DNA from: Uruburuella testudinis
Lineage (GTDB): Bacteria > Pseudomonadota > Gammaproteobacteria > Burkholderiales > Neisseriaceae
Direction of reading: 5' to 3'
NCBI RefSeq assembly: GCF_022870865.1
Contig: NZ_CP091508.1
Span: 558,001 to 622,000, forward strand
Length of the DNA stretch: 64,000 nucleotides
Below, one piece after another: positions 8,066-17,846 of the stretch (positions within the stretch are counted from its first letter, which is position 1; each line of letters starts with the position of its first letter). The translations under genes were made by a program, and so were the position numbers. Below the pieces are notes generated by a model. It saw only the letters and a program-made list of their open reading frames with translations. It did no database searches and was not told the DNA's origin.

Positions 8066-9230
8066 GGGCAAGTTTCTCAATCAGGGCGACGATTTTTTGA
8101 TAAGCCACATCGCGCTTGAAGCGGTGCACGATTTCTTGCGACTGCACGGGGTCGTTTTGATGCCGCAGGATTTTCCGGGCAGCGGCAACAAAGCTGTCGA
8201 CATCGCCCGAACGGTAGTTTGCATGCGGCAGCAGGGTGAGCACTTCGGCCACTTCGTCATTGACTTGGCTGTTTAAAATCGGTTTCTGCAAGGCCATATA
8301 ATCGGAGAGTTTGTTGGTAATCGACTGCATGGCGTAGGAATGAATCGGATTGACGGCAATATCGCAGCCTTTGGCGATGGCCATCATCTCGGCATACGGC
8401 ACATAGCCGTAAAAAATAATCGATTCGTTGGCATAAGCCCGCAGCTTTTCCAAATCGGGGCCGCCGCCCATAATGTGTAATGCAATCTTTTCGCCGCTGT
8501 CGAGTAGCTTTTGCACGCCTTTGCATACGGTTTCTACATCGTAGCTGAAGCTTAATGTACCCAAATAAAACAGGTGTGTGATGCCGTCTGAAAAGGTTTT
8601 GGCGGTTACCTGCTCCAGCGTTTCAAAGTCGGCACCGATATACACCACTTCGCCGGGCGCCTCGGGATTGGCTTCGTGTGCGCGGTCGAGATAGGTTTGC
8701 GATACCGCTACCAAACCGTCGGCATAACGGTAGGCACGGTTGGCGCGGGCGGCAAACGGCAGCAGGTTGTGGGGGATTTTTTTCAATACCGGCACCACCG
8801 ATGAAAACGATTCCGGCCACACATCCTGTACATCGATAATCAGTTTATAGCCCAAACGTGATTTGTGTTTGCCGAGCAGAATATTGGTCGCAATTAGGGG
8901 ATAAGCGGAAAAAACTACGTCTTGTTCGCCGGGTTGGCAAGCCTCCAGCCAGCGTTCGAAATCTTTGACGAATACGTCATGACTTTTGACGCGCGCGAAC
9001 GAGACGTTTTTCGCATAACCGCTTTCCCGCATCAACTTGACTTTCAGACGGCCTGTTGAGGCGGCTTCGGCATCTTCAGGCCGTCTGAACGATTTGTCGT
9101 AATGTTTGAAATTGCTGGTAATCAGTAAAACATCATGCGACCGGCTTAATAATTCGGCCAAATACCAAAAACGGTTGAAATGCGGTTCGCTCGGCAGCGA
9201 GCAATAGGGGGCGACAATGGTAATCTTCAT
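8058..9230 (-). CDS. Glycosyltransferase family 4 protein
   Basis: 390 residues with the GT-B layout: an N-terminal acceptor domain (MKITIVAPYCSLPSEPHFNR), a linker with IDVQDVWPESF, and a C-terminal nucleotide-sugar domain (YLGTLSFSYD, IMGGGPDLEKL, DIAVNP). The DVWPES motif resembles WbuB-type fucosamine/HexNAc transferases, so it may add a HexNAc-type residue; the donor cannot be fixed from sequence. The next gene overlaps its stop by 8 bases. Two uptake sequences lie inside the coding region near 9050-9090. Confidence 0.85.
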   Translation of the reverse strand: MKITIVAPYCSLPSEPHFNRFWYLAELLSRSHDVLLITSNFKHYDKSFRRPEDAEAASTGRLKVKLMRESGYAKNVSFARVKSHDVFVKDFERWLEACQPGEQDVVFSAYPLIATNILLGKHKSRLGYKLIIDVQDVWPESFSSVVPVLKKIPHNLLPFAARANRAYRYADGLVAVSQTYLDRAHEANPEAPGEVVYIGADFETLEQVTAKTFSDGITHLFYLGTLSFSYDVETVCKGVQKLLDSGEKIALHIMGGGPDLEKLRAYANESIIFYGYVPYAEMMAIAKGCDIAVNPIHSYAMQSITNKLSDYMALQKPILNSQVNDEVAEVLTLLPHANYRSGDVDSFVAAARKILRHQNDPVQSQEIVHRFKRDVAYQKIVALIEKLAHE

Positions 9231-9245
9231 CAGCTATCTTCCTGC

Positions 9246-10316
9246 TTACATATGGTAGGCGGCCATGGTGGTGCGGTAGATTTCTTCATCGGAGCACAAC
9301 GCGGCCACATGTGCATGCAGCGCTTTGCCCAAACGTTCGCGCAAGGCTTTGTCGTGCACCAGCGCTTCTACCGCATCGGCAAATTCATCGGCATTGCCCA
9401 ACGGAATGCAATAGCCGGTTTGGCCGTTAATCACCATTTCGGAAATACCCGCCATATCGTAGGTAACGACAGGGGTGTCGTAGAGGCCGGCCTCAAGAAT
9501 ATTATTGCCGACGCCTGCACCGTGGTCGCCGGCACAATTGGGCGTGTTTACCAAAATATCCACCTCTTTGAAATAAGCAGTCAAATCCCGCACGCCGCCC
9601 AAAAAAGTGACTTTGTCGGCAATGCCCAAATCGGCGGCTTGAGCTTTCAGGTTGTCCATTTCTTCACCGATACCGGCGACAGACAGGCGCACGGGCAGGC
9701 CGCGGTCGATTAGGGTTTTGAAAATGGGCAGCATCAGGTGCACGGCGCGTACTTTATCCAAGCGTGAGAGTGTGCCCAGCATCAGATAATCTTTTTCGGT
9801 TTTTTCAGGCACGTAATCAGGTTTGTGCAAGGCGTTGTAGGTATAGCTGATGCGGTTGGCGGGAAAGCCGTAGCGAATCAGTTTTTCCCGTTCGTGTTTG
9901 CAGTTGCCGATGATATATACGCCCAGTTTGTCGAACAGCTTGGCGATTTTCGGATAGGTTTCCGGGTCGAGACCGCGCGCGTGGTAAAACACTTTGGTTT
10001 TGGGCGAGGCGATTTTGGCAGCAATCGCGCAGGCGGGTACGATGCGTGCCATCTGGCAATGCACGATGTCGGGTTTTTCCGCTTTCAGTAATTTGGTATA
10101 GGCCATCATGCCTTTGATGTATCCGAGTGTGCCGCCTTGGTAAAAATCAATCGGCTGCCAGCGGATGCCCAATTTTTTGGCTTCTGCAATCAACGGGCCG
10201 TCTGAAGAAGCCAGCACGACATCGTGATCATATTGGCGTAATAGTCTGCCCAAGCGGAAAGTGGCGTTTTCGGTGCCGCCGAGGCCGCTCATGGAAGAGG
10301 TGAGGATGATTTTCAT
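9246..10316 (-). CDS. Glycosyltransferase family 4 protein
   Basis: 356 residues from MKIILTSSMSGLGGTEN, where GLGGTE is the typical acceptor-side loop. The C-terminal half has LGTLSRLDKVRAVHLML, FLGGVRDLTAYFKEVDILVN and NNILEAGLYDTPVVTYD, a GT-B donor site with the E-x7-E-like region. Start and upstream stop form ATGA with wzy. Likely cytoplasmic, membrane-associated assembly of the lipid-linked repeat unit. Sugar specificity unknown. Confidence 0.85.
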   Translation of the reverse strand: MKIILTSSMSGLGGTENATFRLGRLLRQYDHDVVLASSDGPLIAEAKKLGIRWQPIDFYQGGTLGYIKGMMAYTKLLKAEKPDIVHCQMARIVPACAIAAKIASPKTKVFYHARGLDPETYPKIAKLFDKLGVYIIGNCKHEREKLIRYGFPANRISYTYNALHKPDYVPEKTEKDYLMLGTLSRLDKVRAVHLMLPIFKTLIDRGLPVRLSVAGIGEEMDNLKAQAADLGIADKVTFLGGVRDLTAYFKEVDILVNTPNCAGDHGAGVGNNILEAGLYDTPVVTYDMAGISEMVINGQTGYCIPLGNADEFADAVEALVHDKALRERLGKALHAHVAALCSDEEIYRTTMAAYHM

Positions 10317-11587
10317 GGGGTGGCTCCAGTATGGTGGCTTTGAGGTTTGTTGCATACGATATAGATAAAAATTAAAAAGTTGGGCAGCCAGATAAACGGC
10401 AGCCGCATAATGGTTGACGGTATAAAGCCGGCAACCAGAAACAGCAGCATGCTGAATACGGCGATAAACCGGATTTTGGAAGAATAATGCTTGGCGCCCG
10501 CACACGTGATGAGGTAAACGCTGACGTAAACCAGAAAGCCCAAAAAGGCGACAATGCCGAAAGCGAGATAAAGTTCGATGAGAAAGCTGTGCGGGTTGGT
10601 AAAACCCAGACTATCGCTCAAATGGCCGCTGAAATAATCACGGAAATTCCGCGGCCCGTATCCTGCATACAGAAAAGGCGGGTTGTTCCAAAAATGATTG
10701 TAGATTTCCTGGCGGTAAGAAACGGAGTTGTCGCTGCCTAAATCATATAAAAACAGATACAGCCGTGAGGAAAAACGTTCCAGAAATTCATTGCCGTTAA
10801 GCGATAATAAAAAATTCTGAATGGCGGTAGATGGAATCATATTCAACACCAGCGCGGCGGCGCCCAGCGTAAAAAGCGTGGTCAGCCCGTTTTGGCGGTA
10901 AACCAAAAACAGCAGCCACAACATGATGTAAACCATGATGGCGGTGCGGGATGCGCTGGCAAAGATCACAACGCCCAATAAGATAAACAATGCCCAACCT
11001 GTCAGCATGCTTTTTTTGTCGCGCCCGATCAGGTTGAAAAAAATCAAAACGGCGGGTGTGATGCACAGGGTGGTGGTGGCCAGGTTGTTCGGGTTGAAGA
11101 AAAGGCCTTTCAAAGTGCCGGCTTCCAAAGAAAATGCTTCATCGCCAAAAACAAATTGAAAGCCGGTGGTTAATTCGATAATTGCGGGAGCCGTGATAAA
11201 AAAGCTGAAACACAAAAGAAAAGTGCGAATAAACCTTAATTGATCGGGATGCCGGCTGATGACCAGATAGAGCATGTAAAAATAGCCGGGCAAAATGGCA
11301 AACAGCATCAGATCGGCAAACAGGGTTGCGCTCATCGGTGAAATCAAAATATGCAGCAAACTCCAGCCGCTCATGATGGTCAGCGGAATCAGTGCATTCA
11401 GAATTTTTTTAGGGAAGTCTTTCCGCTCCAACAGAAAAGCAATGCATGACAATATAATAAACAGTAATGTCATCGGGTTATCAATGCGCGGGATGCCGAC
11501 TCTGTAAGACAGGGTCGGGCCGAGCATGTAGCAAACCAGCATGCTGTAGGTTAGAAACAGATAAAGGGTTGAGCTTTTGATTTTCAC
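10313..11587 (-). CDS. wzy: Wzy-type O-antigen/capsule repeat-unit polymerase
   Basis: About 424 residues and strongly hydrophobic, with roughly 10-12 membrane segments. A larger periplasmic loop around SSRLYLFLYDLGSDNS / YRQEIYNHFWNNPPFLYAGYGP ends in PHSFLIELYLAFG, which is typical of the Wzy_C/O-antigen ligase family. Wzy joins undecaprenyl-linked repeats on the periplasmic face. WaaL ligases look similar, but the position beside wzx in a Wza-Wzb-Wzc locus favours polymerase. The start is uncertain: GTG at 11587 is used here; GTG at 11626 would overlap the previous gene by 29 bases. I see no uptake sequence within this gene. Confidence 0.8.
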   Translation of the reverse strand: MKIKSSTLYLFLTYSMLVCYMLGPTLSYRVGIPRIDNPMTLLFIILSCIAFLLERKDFPKKILNALIPLTIMSGWSLLHILISPMSATLFADLMLFAILPGYFYMLYLVISRHPDQLRFIRTFLLCFSFFITAPAIIELTTGFQFVFGDEAFSLEAGTLKGLFFNPNNLATTTLCITPAVLIFFNLIGRDKKSMLTGWALFILLGVVIFASASRTAIMVYIMLWLLFLVYRQNGLTTLFTLGAAALVLNMIPSTAIQNFLLSLNGNEFLERFSSRLYLFLYDLGSDNSVSYRQEIYNHFWNNPPFLYAGYGPRNFRDYFSGHLSDSLGFTNPHSFLIELYLAFGIVAFLGFLVYVSVYLITCAGAKHYSSKIRFIAVFSMLLFLVAGFIPSTIMRLPFIWLPNFLIFIYIVCNKPQSHHTGATP

Positions 11588-11597
11588 GTTCGGCCTG

Positions 11598-12770
11598 TTA
11601 AACAGAGTGGCGGGCGGCAGCTGCACGATATTGCCGGGTCAGTTGATCCACAATACTGCGCTCGCCAAATTCATTCAGGCATGCCTGCCTTAAATCGGCG
11701 GCGGCATAGCGGCTGCGTGTGTCGTATAGCCGAACCAAGGCTTCAGCCAGCGCCTGCGGGTTTTCGGTAGGAATGAGTATGCCGTTATCGGGGGTAACGA
11801 TGCTTTCCGGGCCGCCGCAACGGGTGGCGATAACCGGCAAGCCTTGGGAAAGTGCTTCAATAAACACCACGCCGAACGTTTCCACGCGGCTTGCCAATAC
11901 AAAAGCATCGCTTGCATACATTAATGCCAACACTTCGTCATTTTTCAATCCGCCTAAAAATGTGACTGGGGCGCCCAAATTCAAATTTTCAGCCAATTGT
12001 TGCAGTTTGGCTGCTTCAGGGCCGGTGCCGCCGATTTTGAGCTGCATCTGCGGGCGGGCTTTTAAGGCTTCGGCAAAAGCGGGCAGTAAGATATCGAAGC
12101 CTTTTTTAGGTTGCAAATGCGCAACCGAGCAGAAAGTAAAGACATCGTTGGCGGGTTTGGCCGCGAGATTGACCGGTGCTTCAAAAGGCGCGGATAAAAT
12201 GTTGGGCAGGTATTGCCATTCCAGCCCTTGATATTCCCGCTTGAGCAAGGTGCAAAATTCATGGCTCACGGCAAGGCGCGAGGCACATGCTTCCGCGGCC
12301 GCCTGCATACCGGGGCGTTGCCAGTCGTGTATCAATTTGCGGGCATAAGTCGAGCTGTGTTCGGTAATCACGTAGGGAATGCCGGTTTGCTGATGAATGG
12401 CATGCGCCAGAATACCGCCGTGATTCATGCTGTGGGCATGTAAAACATCCGGCCGGCCGTGTTTGGCAACATAGCGTTTGAACAGTTTCTTACCGGCATT
12501 GACCCAACGGCGTTGATCGAGGCGTGTACGGGGGAAGAAATACATGCTGTGATAAACATAAGTCGGCACATCTTGTTCGACATAATCATCAAAACCATAA
12601 TTGGCAGACAGAATGGTTTCCGGCTTGCCGCGCATGGAGCGGAACAGTGGCGCGACAACGCCGACTTTCAAGCCAGAGCGTTGCAGCGCCTGAGCCTGCT
12701 GGCGGAAAAAAATACCGTCTACATCATCAGGTGTTTCCGGATACCAAGAGGGCAGAATAAGTACGTGCAT
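11598..12770 (-). CDS. Glycosyltransferase family 4 protein
   Basis: 390 residues. The N-terminus MHVLILPSWYPETPDDVDG and HAHSMNHGG are typical of GT4 enzymes from capsule loci. The C-terminal donor domain has CSVAHLQPKKGFDILLPA, IGGTGPEAAKLQQ, and ETFGVVFIEALSQGLPVIATRCGG with the E-x7-E pair that binds the nucleotide sugar. It should add one sugar of the repeat unit at the cytoplasmic face of the inner membrane. The donor is unknown. It has no uptake sequence that I can see. Confidence 0.88.
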   Translation of the reverse strand: MHVLILPSWYPETPDDVDGIFFRQQAQALQRSGLKVGVVAPLFRSMRGKPETILSANYGFDDYVEQDVPTYVYHSMYFFPRTRLDQRRWVNAGKKLFKRYVAKHGRPDVLHAHSMNHGGILAHAIHQQTGIPYVITEHSSTYARKLIHDWQRPGMQAAAEACASRLAVSHEFCTLLKREYQGLEWQYLPNILSAPFEAPVNLAAKPANDVFTFCSVAHLQPKKGFDILLPAFAEALKARPQMQLKIGGTGPEAAKLQQLAENLNLGAPVTFLGGLKNDEVLALMYASDAFVLASRVETFGVVFIEALSQGLPVIATRCGGPESIVTPDNGILIPTENPQALAEALVRLYDTRSRYAAADLRQACLNEFGERSIVDQLTRQYRAAAARHSV

Positions 12771-12809
12771 AATCGGGTTGCTCGCTAAATATATTTAAAA
12801 AAGCATGGT

Positions 12810-14228
12810 TTATCTGTTTTTCAGACGGCCTTGAATGGCAGCGGCCGCATGGGCCAGATGTTGTTTATGCTGCATGCATAGCCAGATAATGACGGCCAGC
12901 CAGATGACTGCAAAAATAAAGTAATTGCGGCTGTTGCCCAAATAAGTGTAGGCAAGGCCGGACAGTAAACAAAAAAAGGTGGTGCCGTATATTTTGGTTT
13001 TGGGAAGCGGCTGCCACAGGCGGCTGGAAGCTTCAGTTTTCATCACACAAAAGAGCCAGAATGAGATTGCGGTTGCCATTGCCGCGCCCCGCGCCCCCAG
13101 ATGAGGCACCAACAGATGCAGCAGGCCGAAATTGCACAACAAGGCCGATAGTGCGAAAACGGTAATCAACCAGGTGCGCTTGCTGACATTGATGCCGATA
13201 CCGGTCACTTCGGTCAGCGTGTAGAACAGTGGAAACAAAATACTGGAAAGCAGAATAAATTGCACCGGCGCATATTCTTGCGGCAGCAGTATGGGGATAA
13301 GCGGTGAAAAAAGCCCGACCAAACATAGAATGGCGGTGCACAAAGCCAGCATGGCTTCAACGATATGGGTTATTTTGTTGAGATGAATGCCTTCTTTAAC
13401 CCATTTGAACACCATAGGAGCCCAAATGGTGGAGAAAATGCTTTGGAAAATCAAAGCTACGGCGCCAAAGCTGACGGCCATCGAATAAATGCCGAGCTCA
13501 CTCAGGCCGGCGAGTTGTTTTAACAGAAAGCGGTCAACAGCAGACAGCCCCCAGTAAGCGAGGCCGCCTAATGCGAGCGGCAAACCGTAGCGCAAAGTTT
13601 CTTGCATAAGCGGCAAGCTGAACGGCGCACGGACGGCTTTAGACAGCTCATGGCGGGTTTGCAGCACCAAAACGGCCACCGTCAGCAGTTGTGCCAGCGC
13701 ATACGCCAAAATCAGGTTGAAAGTGGTTTTTGGCAGGCTGAATAACACATATGCCAAAATCAAAGCCAAAATCAGAATTTTGGGAATCAGTTGGCTGAGT
13801 GAAAACGCGTAGGCTCTTTCCTGCATCCGCAAAATAACCGATAAATAACGTGCCAGTAAGGTTGTGAAGAAAAAAATCAGGCACAACAGGCCGAGTGATG
13901 CATCGGGCAGCTCAAGCACCCACTGCGCCGGCAGTTCCAGCTTGAACAGCAGCACCAGGCAGACAGCGGCTAACAGCAGCAGCGGCAAGGCCGTGATGGT
14001 TTTAAATAAAGCGGGTTTGTTGTCTGAGGCATGGTATTCACGGATATAGGCCTGATCCAGCCCTAAACTCATCACCAATAAAATCATCGCCGATACCGTT
14101 TGCAGCAAGACAATCCGGCCGATATCTTCCGGGCTGAAATACCAAGAAATCAAGGGTAAAGAAATGGCACCGGCCGCCGCGCTGCCCAGCGGACCGAGTG
14201 CATAACCCAATAATTTGTTAGCATTCAT
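12810..14228 (-). CDS. wzx: Wzx-type oligosaccharide flippase (MATE/PST superfamily)
   Basis: 472 residues with about 12-14 hydrophobic segments. It starts MNANKLLGYALGPLGSAAAG and has the usual first-helix motif of polysaccharide transporters, plus DRFLLKQLAGLSELGIYSMA in the centre. It moves the undecaprenyl-linked repeat unit across the inner membrane to Wzy. GGA lies about eight bases before the start at 14228; the longer frame to 14246 has no better signal. The 3' end carries an uptake sequence (about 12820-12832) inside the last codons, while the rest of the gene has none. Confidence 0.9.
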   Translation of the reverse strand: MNANKLLGYALGPLGSAAAGAISLPLISWYFSPEDIGRIVLLQTVSAMILLVMSLGLDQAYIREYHASDNKPALFKTITALPLLLLAAVCLVLLFKLELPAQWVLELPDASLGLLCLIFFFTTLLARYLSVILRMQERAYAFSLSQLIPKILILALILAYVLFSLPKTTFNLILAYALAQLLTVAVLVLQTRHELSKAVRAPFSLPLMQETLRYGLPLALGGLAYWGLSAVDRFLLKQLAGLSELGIYSMAVSFGAVALIFQSIFSTIWAPMVFKWVKEGIHLNKITHIVEAMLALCTAILCLVGLFSPLIPILLPQEYAPVQFILLSSILFPLFYTLTEVTGIGINVSKRTWLITVFALSALLCNFGLLHLLVPHLGARGAAMATAISFWLFCVMKTEASSRLWQPLPKTKIYGTTFFCLLSGLAYTYLGNSRNYFIFAVIWLAVIIWLCMQHKQHLAHAAAAIQGRLKNR

Positions 14229-14320
14229 GAAAAAATTCCAAAGCAAGCATGTCGGTGCTTTTCGAAAGAAAATGGTGATTCGTTTTTATACTCATAAAAA
14301 GTAAGCTGCTCAGGCATCAT

Positions 14321-14392
14321 GCCCATTCATAAAAATAACCTAACCACGTCGGCCCGCCTTGCTGCCTTGTTGGGTTTACTTTTGTGAATGGG
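14321..14392. repeat. Family B element
   Basis: Begins GCCCATTCATAAAAATAACC and ends TTTACTTTTGTGAATGGGT. It sits between the nucleotide-sugar dehydrogenase gene and wzx and directly abuts a DUS hairpin. Confidence 0.75.
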
Positions 14393-14430
14393 TTTCAGAC
14401 GGCCTGCCGCATCCAACAGGCCGTCTGAAA
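14393..14430. terminator. DUS inverted pair downstream of the dehydrogenase gene
   Basis: TTTCAGACGGCCTG and CAGGCCGTCTGAAA form a 14-bp stem with a 10-base loop, 68 bp after the dehydrogenase stop. With no T-run on the minus strand, read-through into wzx is possible. Confidence 0.5.
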
Positions 14431-14497
14431 ACAAATTTTCTCCGCCATACAGAAATGCCGCATACCGGGATATCCCCGGCATACGGCAGGAGAAGTA

Positions 14498-15805
14498 TCA
14501 AGCCTTGATGATTTTGGCATCTTTACCCTGGAAGCGGCCGCGGGTATCGATAATCAGCTTGGCATGCTGTTTCAGCAAATCATAGTCGAATTTGTCGTGA
14601 TCGGTGGTGATGACAACGCAATCGAATTTGGCAATATTTTCGGCAGTCAGCGGCTCGCTAGATAAATCGAAATAGTGGTGGCCTTCGATTTTCGGGAATA
14701 CCGGTACGTGCGGGTCTGAATAGGCAATGTCGGCGCCTAAGGCATGCAGCCGATCCATCACTTCAACAGAAGGGCTTTCGCGCATGTCGTCGACATTTTT
14801 CTTGTAGGCGATGCCCAAAATCAGGATTTTGCTGTTTTTGATGGCGCGTTTGTGCTCGTTCAAAGCCAGGCTGATTTTGCCGATTACATAGTCGGGCATG
14901 TGTGAATTAACTTCGCCGGCCAATTCGATAAAGCGGGTGTTGACACCGTATTCACGTGCTTTCCAAGTCAAATAAAACGGATCAATCGGGATGCAGTGGC
15001 CGCCCAAGCCGGGGCCGGGATAATAGGCCACAAAGCCGAAAGGCTTGGTGGCGGCGGCATCAATCACTTCATGGATGTCGATATCCATTTTATCGGCCAC
15101 AATTTTCATTTCATTGACCAAGCCGATGTTTACGGCACGGTGAATGTTTTCCAACAGTTTGGTCAGCTCGGCTGCTTTGGTGGAGCTGACCGGCACCACT
15201 TTGTCGATGGCCGGTTGGTAAAGTGCCACGCCCACTTCCAGGCAGGCCGGGGTATGGCCGCCAATCACTTTGGGAATGGTGCGGGTTTCGAAATTGGGGT
15301 TGCCCGGGTCTTCACGCTCCGGGGAGTAAACCAAGAAGATGTCTTGGCCGACTTTGAGGCCGCCTTCTTCGCAGCGGGGCAGCAGCTCCTCTTCGGTGGT
15401 GCCGGGGTAGGTGGTGGATTCCAGCGACAACACCTGGCCGGCGCGCAGATACGGTTTGACGGCATCGGTGGTGTTGATCACATAGCTCATGTCCGGCTCA
15501 CGGTATTTGTTGAGCGGGGTGGGCACGCACAAAATCACGGCTTCCACTTCGGCGATGCGTGAAAAATCGGTGGTGGCTTCAAACAGGCTGTTGCGGGCGG
15601 CAGCGATTTTTTCGGTCGGAATATGCTCGATATAGCTTTCCCCCCGATTCAGTTTGCTGACTTTGCCCTCGTCGATATCAAAGCCCAACACCGGATAGCC
15701 TACGTCTACATAACGCAGCATCAGCGGTAAACCTACATAGCCCAAGCCGACAATACCGATTTTGGCGGTTTTGTCGGCAAATTTCTGAATCGTTGTCTCT
15801 TTCAT
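14498..15805 (-). CDS. UDP-HexNAc 6-dehydrogenase (WbpA/TviB/WecC type)
   Basis: 435 residues. The Rossmann motif is [13 protein letters not shown] near residues 15-27. The substrate-binding region is [18 protein letters not shown], whose Cys is the thiohemiacetal nucleophile, and the C-terminal UDP-binding domain has [29 protein letters not shown] is typical of enzymes oxidising UDP-GlcNAc or UDP-ManNAc to the uronic acid rather than UDP-glucose. It is the first gene of the locus, separated from wzx by a family B repeat and a DUS hairpin. No 2-epimerase is seen, so a GlcNAcA-type product is simplest. Confidence 0.9.
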   Translation of the reverse strand: MKETTIQKFADKTAKIGIVGLGYVGLPLMLRYVDVGYPVLGFDIDEGKVSKLNRGESYIEHIPTEKIAAARNSLFEATTDFSRIAEVEAVILCVPTPLNKYREPDMSYVINTTDAVKPYLRAGQVLSLESTTYPGTTEEELLPRCEEGGLKVGQDIFLVYSPEREDPGNPNFETRTIPKVIGGHTPACLEVGVALYQPAIDKVVPVSSTKAAELTKLLENIHRAVNIGLVNEMKIVADKMDIDIHEVIDAAATKPFGFVAYYPGPGLGGHCIPIDPFYLTWKAREYGVNTRFIELAGEVNSHMPDYVIGKISLALNEHKRAIKNSKILILGIAYKKNVDDMRESPSVEVMDRLHALGADIAYSDPHVPVFPKIEGHHYFDLSSEPLTAENIAKFDCVVITTDHDKFDYDLLKQHAKLIIDTRGRFQGKDAKIIKA

Positions 15806-15902
15806 GACGGCTCTCAATAAGATAGTTAAAGTAATAATGGTTTGAACGGCTTTGGTAAGCTCAGACTGCCGGATACCATTCAGGTTCGTATATTTGCAAA
15901 CC

Positions 15903-15932
15903 ATCATAGAGATTTACAAAAAAGAGAGCAAA
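15903..15932 (-). promoter_or_regulatory. Candidate sigma-70 promoter for the polysaccharide locus
   Basis: On the minus strand TTTGCT and TATGAT are 18 bases apart, about 100 bases before the dehydrogenase start. The match is partial. No ops/JUMPstart sequence is present in the leader. Confidence 0.3.
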
Positions 15933-16041
15933 CAGTAATGTTTTATCGCGCAGAATCGCGGCTGTACGGTAGTTGGGGAACTTTTGAAAGCGGTAGTAAC
16001 CTGCGATACTGTAGGTAAAATATCTTTTAAAAACAAATTAT

Positions 16042-17172
16042 TTATGCATTTATGTCGTTTTCAGACCGTATATCGCGAGCGGGCTGCATCAGCCACTTGG
16101 TATCATTGCCCAAAACAGACACGGCAACCGTTTGCCAGGCACTTGTTTCATTTAATGCGGCAGGGTTTTCCGGCAGTGCAAACAGCCCGCGGGCTTGGTT
16201 GCCGAGTATTTTCGGCGCCTGATACAACACGATTTCATCTGCCAGAGCGGCTTCCAGAAATGCGCCGGCCAGCCTGGCGCCGGCTTCAACCAGCACTTCG
16301 CCGTATCCGCGCTCGGCCAGTTGCCGCAGTAAATCATTCAAATCAATGCGGCCGTGGTTTTCAGACGGCCTCAAGATACTGATATGCGGATATCGGCGGT
16401 AGGCGTTCAGACGGCCTTCGTCGGTTTCCAACGTGGCAATCAGAGTCGGGGCGCTGTCGTCTTGCACCAAATGACTGTGCAGCGGCGTTTGCAGGCGGCT
16501 GTCGAGAATGATGCGGGCGGGCTGGCGCAGAGTGGGGAAGGCGCGCACGTTCAACTGCGGGTTGTCGGCCAGCACGGTGCCGATGCCGGTAATAACGGCA
16601 CAGCTTTCGGCGCGCAGTATCTGCACATCGGCACGGGCTTCGGCGCCGGTAATCCATTGGCTGCGGCCGTCTGAAAGCGCGGTTTTGCCGTCGAGGCTGG
16701 CGGCGCATTTGAGGCGGACAAACGGGCGGCCGCGTTCGATGCGCGACAAAAATCCGCGGTTGAGCATGCGCGCTTCGTTTTCAAGCAGGCCGCTTTGCAC
16801 CTCGATGCCGGCGGCTTCGAGCATGGTCAAGCCTTTGCCTGCCACCAGCGGGTTGGGGTCGGTCATTGCGGCCACCACGCGGGTAACACCGGCTTCAATC
16901 AACCCTTTGGCACAAGGCGGGGTGCGGCCGTAGTGGCTGCACGGCTCCAGCGTGACATAAGCGGTTGCGCTGCGCGCCAACGCACCGGCTTGGCGCAGCG
17001 CGTGCACTTCGGCGTGCGGGCCGCCTGCCTGAATGTGGAAACCCTGCCCCACGACTTGGCTGCCGCGGGCGATTACGCAACCCACGCGCGGATTGGGCGA
17101 TGTCGAAAAACGCCCTTGCCAGGCAAGGGCGAGGGCGTTTTGCATCATTTGAATATCGGTAGCGTCAAACAT
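16042..17172 (-). CDS. ribD: Bifunctional riboflavin deaminase/reductase
   Basis: 376 residues. The N-terminal deaminase domain has the zinc ligands in PHAEVHAL (His53, Glu55), Cys78 (EPCSHYGRTPP) and Cys87. The C-terminal reductase domain starts near residue 145 (RLKCAASLDGKTAL) and includes GYGEVLVEAGARLAGAFL. It carries out the second and third steps of riboflavin synthesis in the cytoplasm. It follows a small lipoprotein gene and nrdR on the same strand, a grouping often seen as nrdR-ribD in betaproteobacteria. No FMN riboswitch precedes it. Confidence 0.95.
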   Translation of the reverse strand: MFDATDIQMMQNALALAWQGRFSTSPNPRVGCVIARGSQVVGQGFHIQAGGPHAEVHALRQAGALARSATAYVTLEPCSHYGRTPPCAKGLIEAGVTRVVAAMTDPNPLVAGKGLTMLEAAGIEVQSGLLENEARMLNRGFLSRIERGRPFVRLKCAASLDGKTALSDGRSQWITGAEARADVQILRAESCAVITGIGTVLADNPQLNVRAFPTLRQPARIILDSRLQTPLHSHLVQDDSAPTLIATLETDEGRLNAYRRYPHISILRPSENHGRIDLNDLLRQLAERGYGEVLVEAGARLAGAFLEAALADEIVLYQAPKILGNQARGLFALPENPAALNETSAWQTVAVSVLGNDTKWLMQPARDIRSENDINA

Positions 17173-17197
17173 TTCAGACGGCCTTTGATACGAAGAT

Positions 17198-17770
17198 TTA
17201 TTTAACCAGGTTCACATCTTTCAATACGGCAGAGAGTGCTTCTTGCGAGGCGGTGCTGCTGTTGGCGCATACATTATAGATGTTGGTTTCATGAATGGCG
17301 ATACAGTTTTCACGCAGGGTGTTGCCGTCGGCATCGGTTTGGGTAAAACGGTAATTCATGCGGGTGGTGGTGGCGGCGCCCGATTGTGCATCTTGCAGGC
17401 CTTCGGCAGCATCCAGCGCGCTTTTCAGGTTGGCAAAATAGGTTTTGGCATCGGTTTTGGCGGCGCCCAGATTAACGGCATAAAGAGTGATGTCGCGGCT
17501 GCTATCGTTTTGCAGCAGGGTCAGCTCGTCGGCGTTAACGTTGGCGGGCAGGGCGGCTGTGTTTTTGTCGGCTTCTTCAAACCGGCCGCCTTGAACCAGA
17601 ATACGGATGTTGCCGTCGCTGCTGGTCAGGGTTTGCAAGGCATCGCCGGCGGGGGCGGATGCGGCGGCTGCGCTGCTGTCGGCAGGCACTGAAGTTTCGG
17701 CTTGTTGGCCGCAGGCGCTCAAACTCAAAAGGGCGGCAGCGGTGAGGGCAAATGCAGAGTAGTATTTCAT
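17198..17770 (-). CDS. Predicted lipoprotein, unknown function
   Basis: 190 residues. The signal peptide MKYYSAFALTAAALLSLSAC ends in the lipobox LSAC (Cys20). An Ala/Ser-rich spacer follows, then a compact domain with two Cys (about NCIAIH and NVCANS) that could pair in the periplasm. I recognise no enzymatic motif. A longer frame to 17935 reads into nrdR and lacks a signal peptide. It sits between nrdR and ribD; co-transcription with ribD is likely (25-bp gap). Confidence 0.75.
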   Translation of the reverse strand: MKYYSAFALTAAALLSLSACGQQAETSVPADSSAAAASAPAGDALQTLTSSDGNIRILVQGGRFEEADKNTAALPANVNADELTLLQNDSSRDITLYAVNLGAAKTDAKTYFANLKSALDAAEGLQDAQSGAATTTRMNYRFTQTDADGNTLRENCIAIHETNIYNVCANSSTASQEALSAVLKDVNLVK

Positions 17771-17846
17771 TTTAAATTCCGTGTGTGATGCTGAAATAAC
17801 GTAATCGGTGCAACAGTATAGCAAATCTGCATGGTGCGGGGCGAGA

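Noticed and set aside
15930..16041. CGGTAG in the leader region, considered as an ops/JUMPstart element for the polysaccharide operon
   Set aside because: It is on the strand opposite to transcription and lacks the full GGCGGTAG core.
17173..17197. FMN riboswitch ahead of ribD
   Set aside because: Only 25 bases separate ribD from the previous gene; too short for an RFN element.
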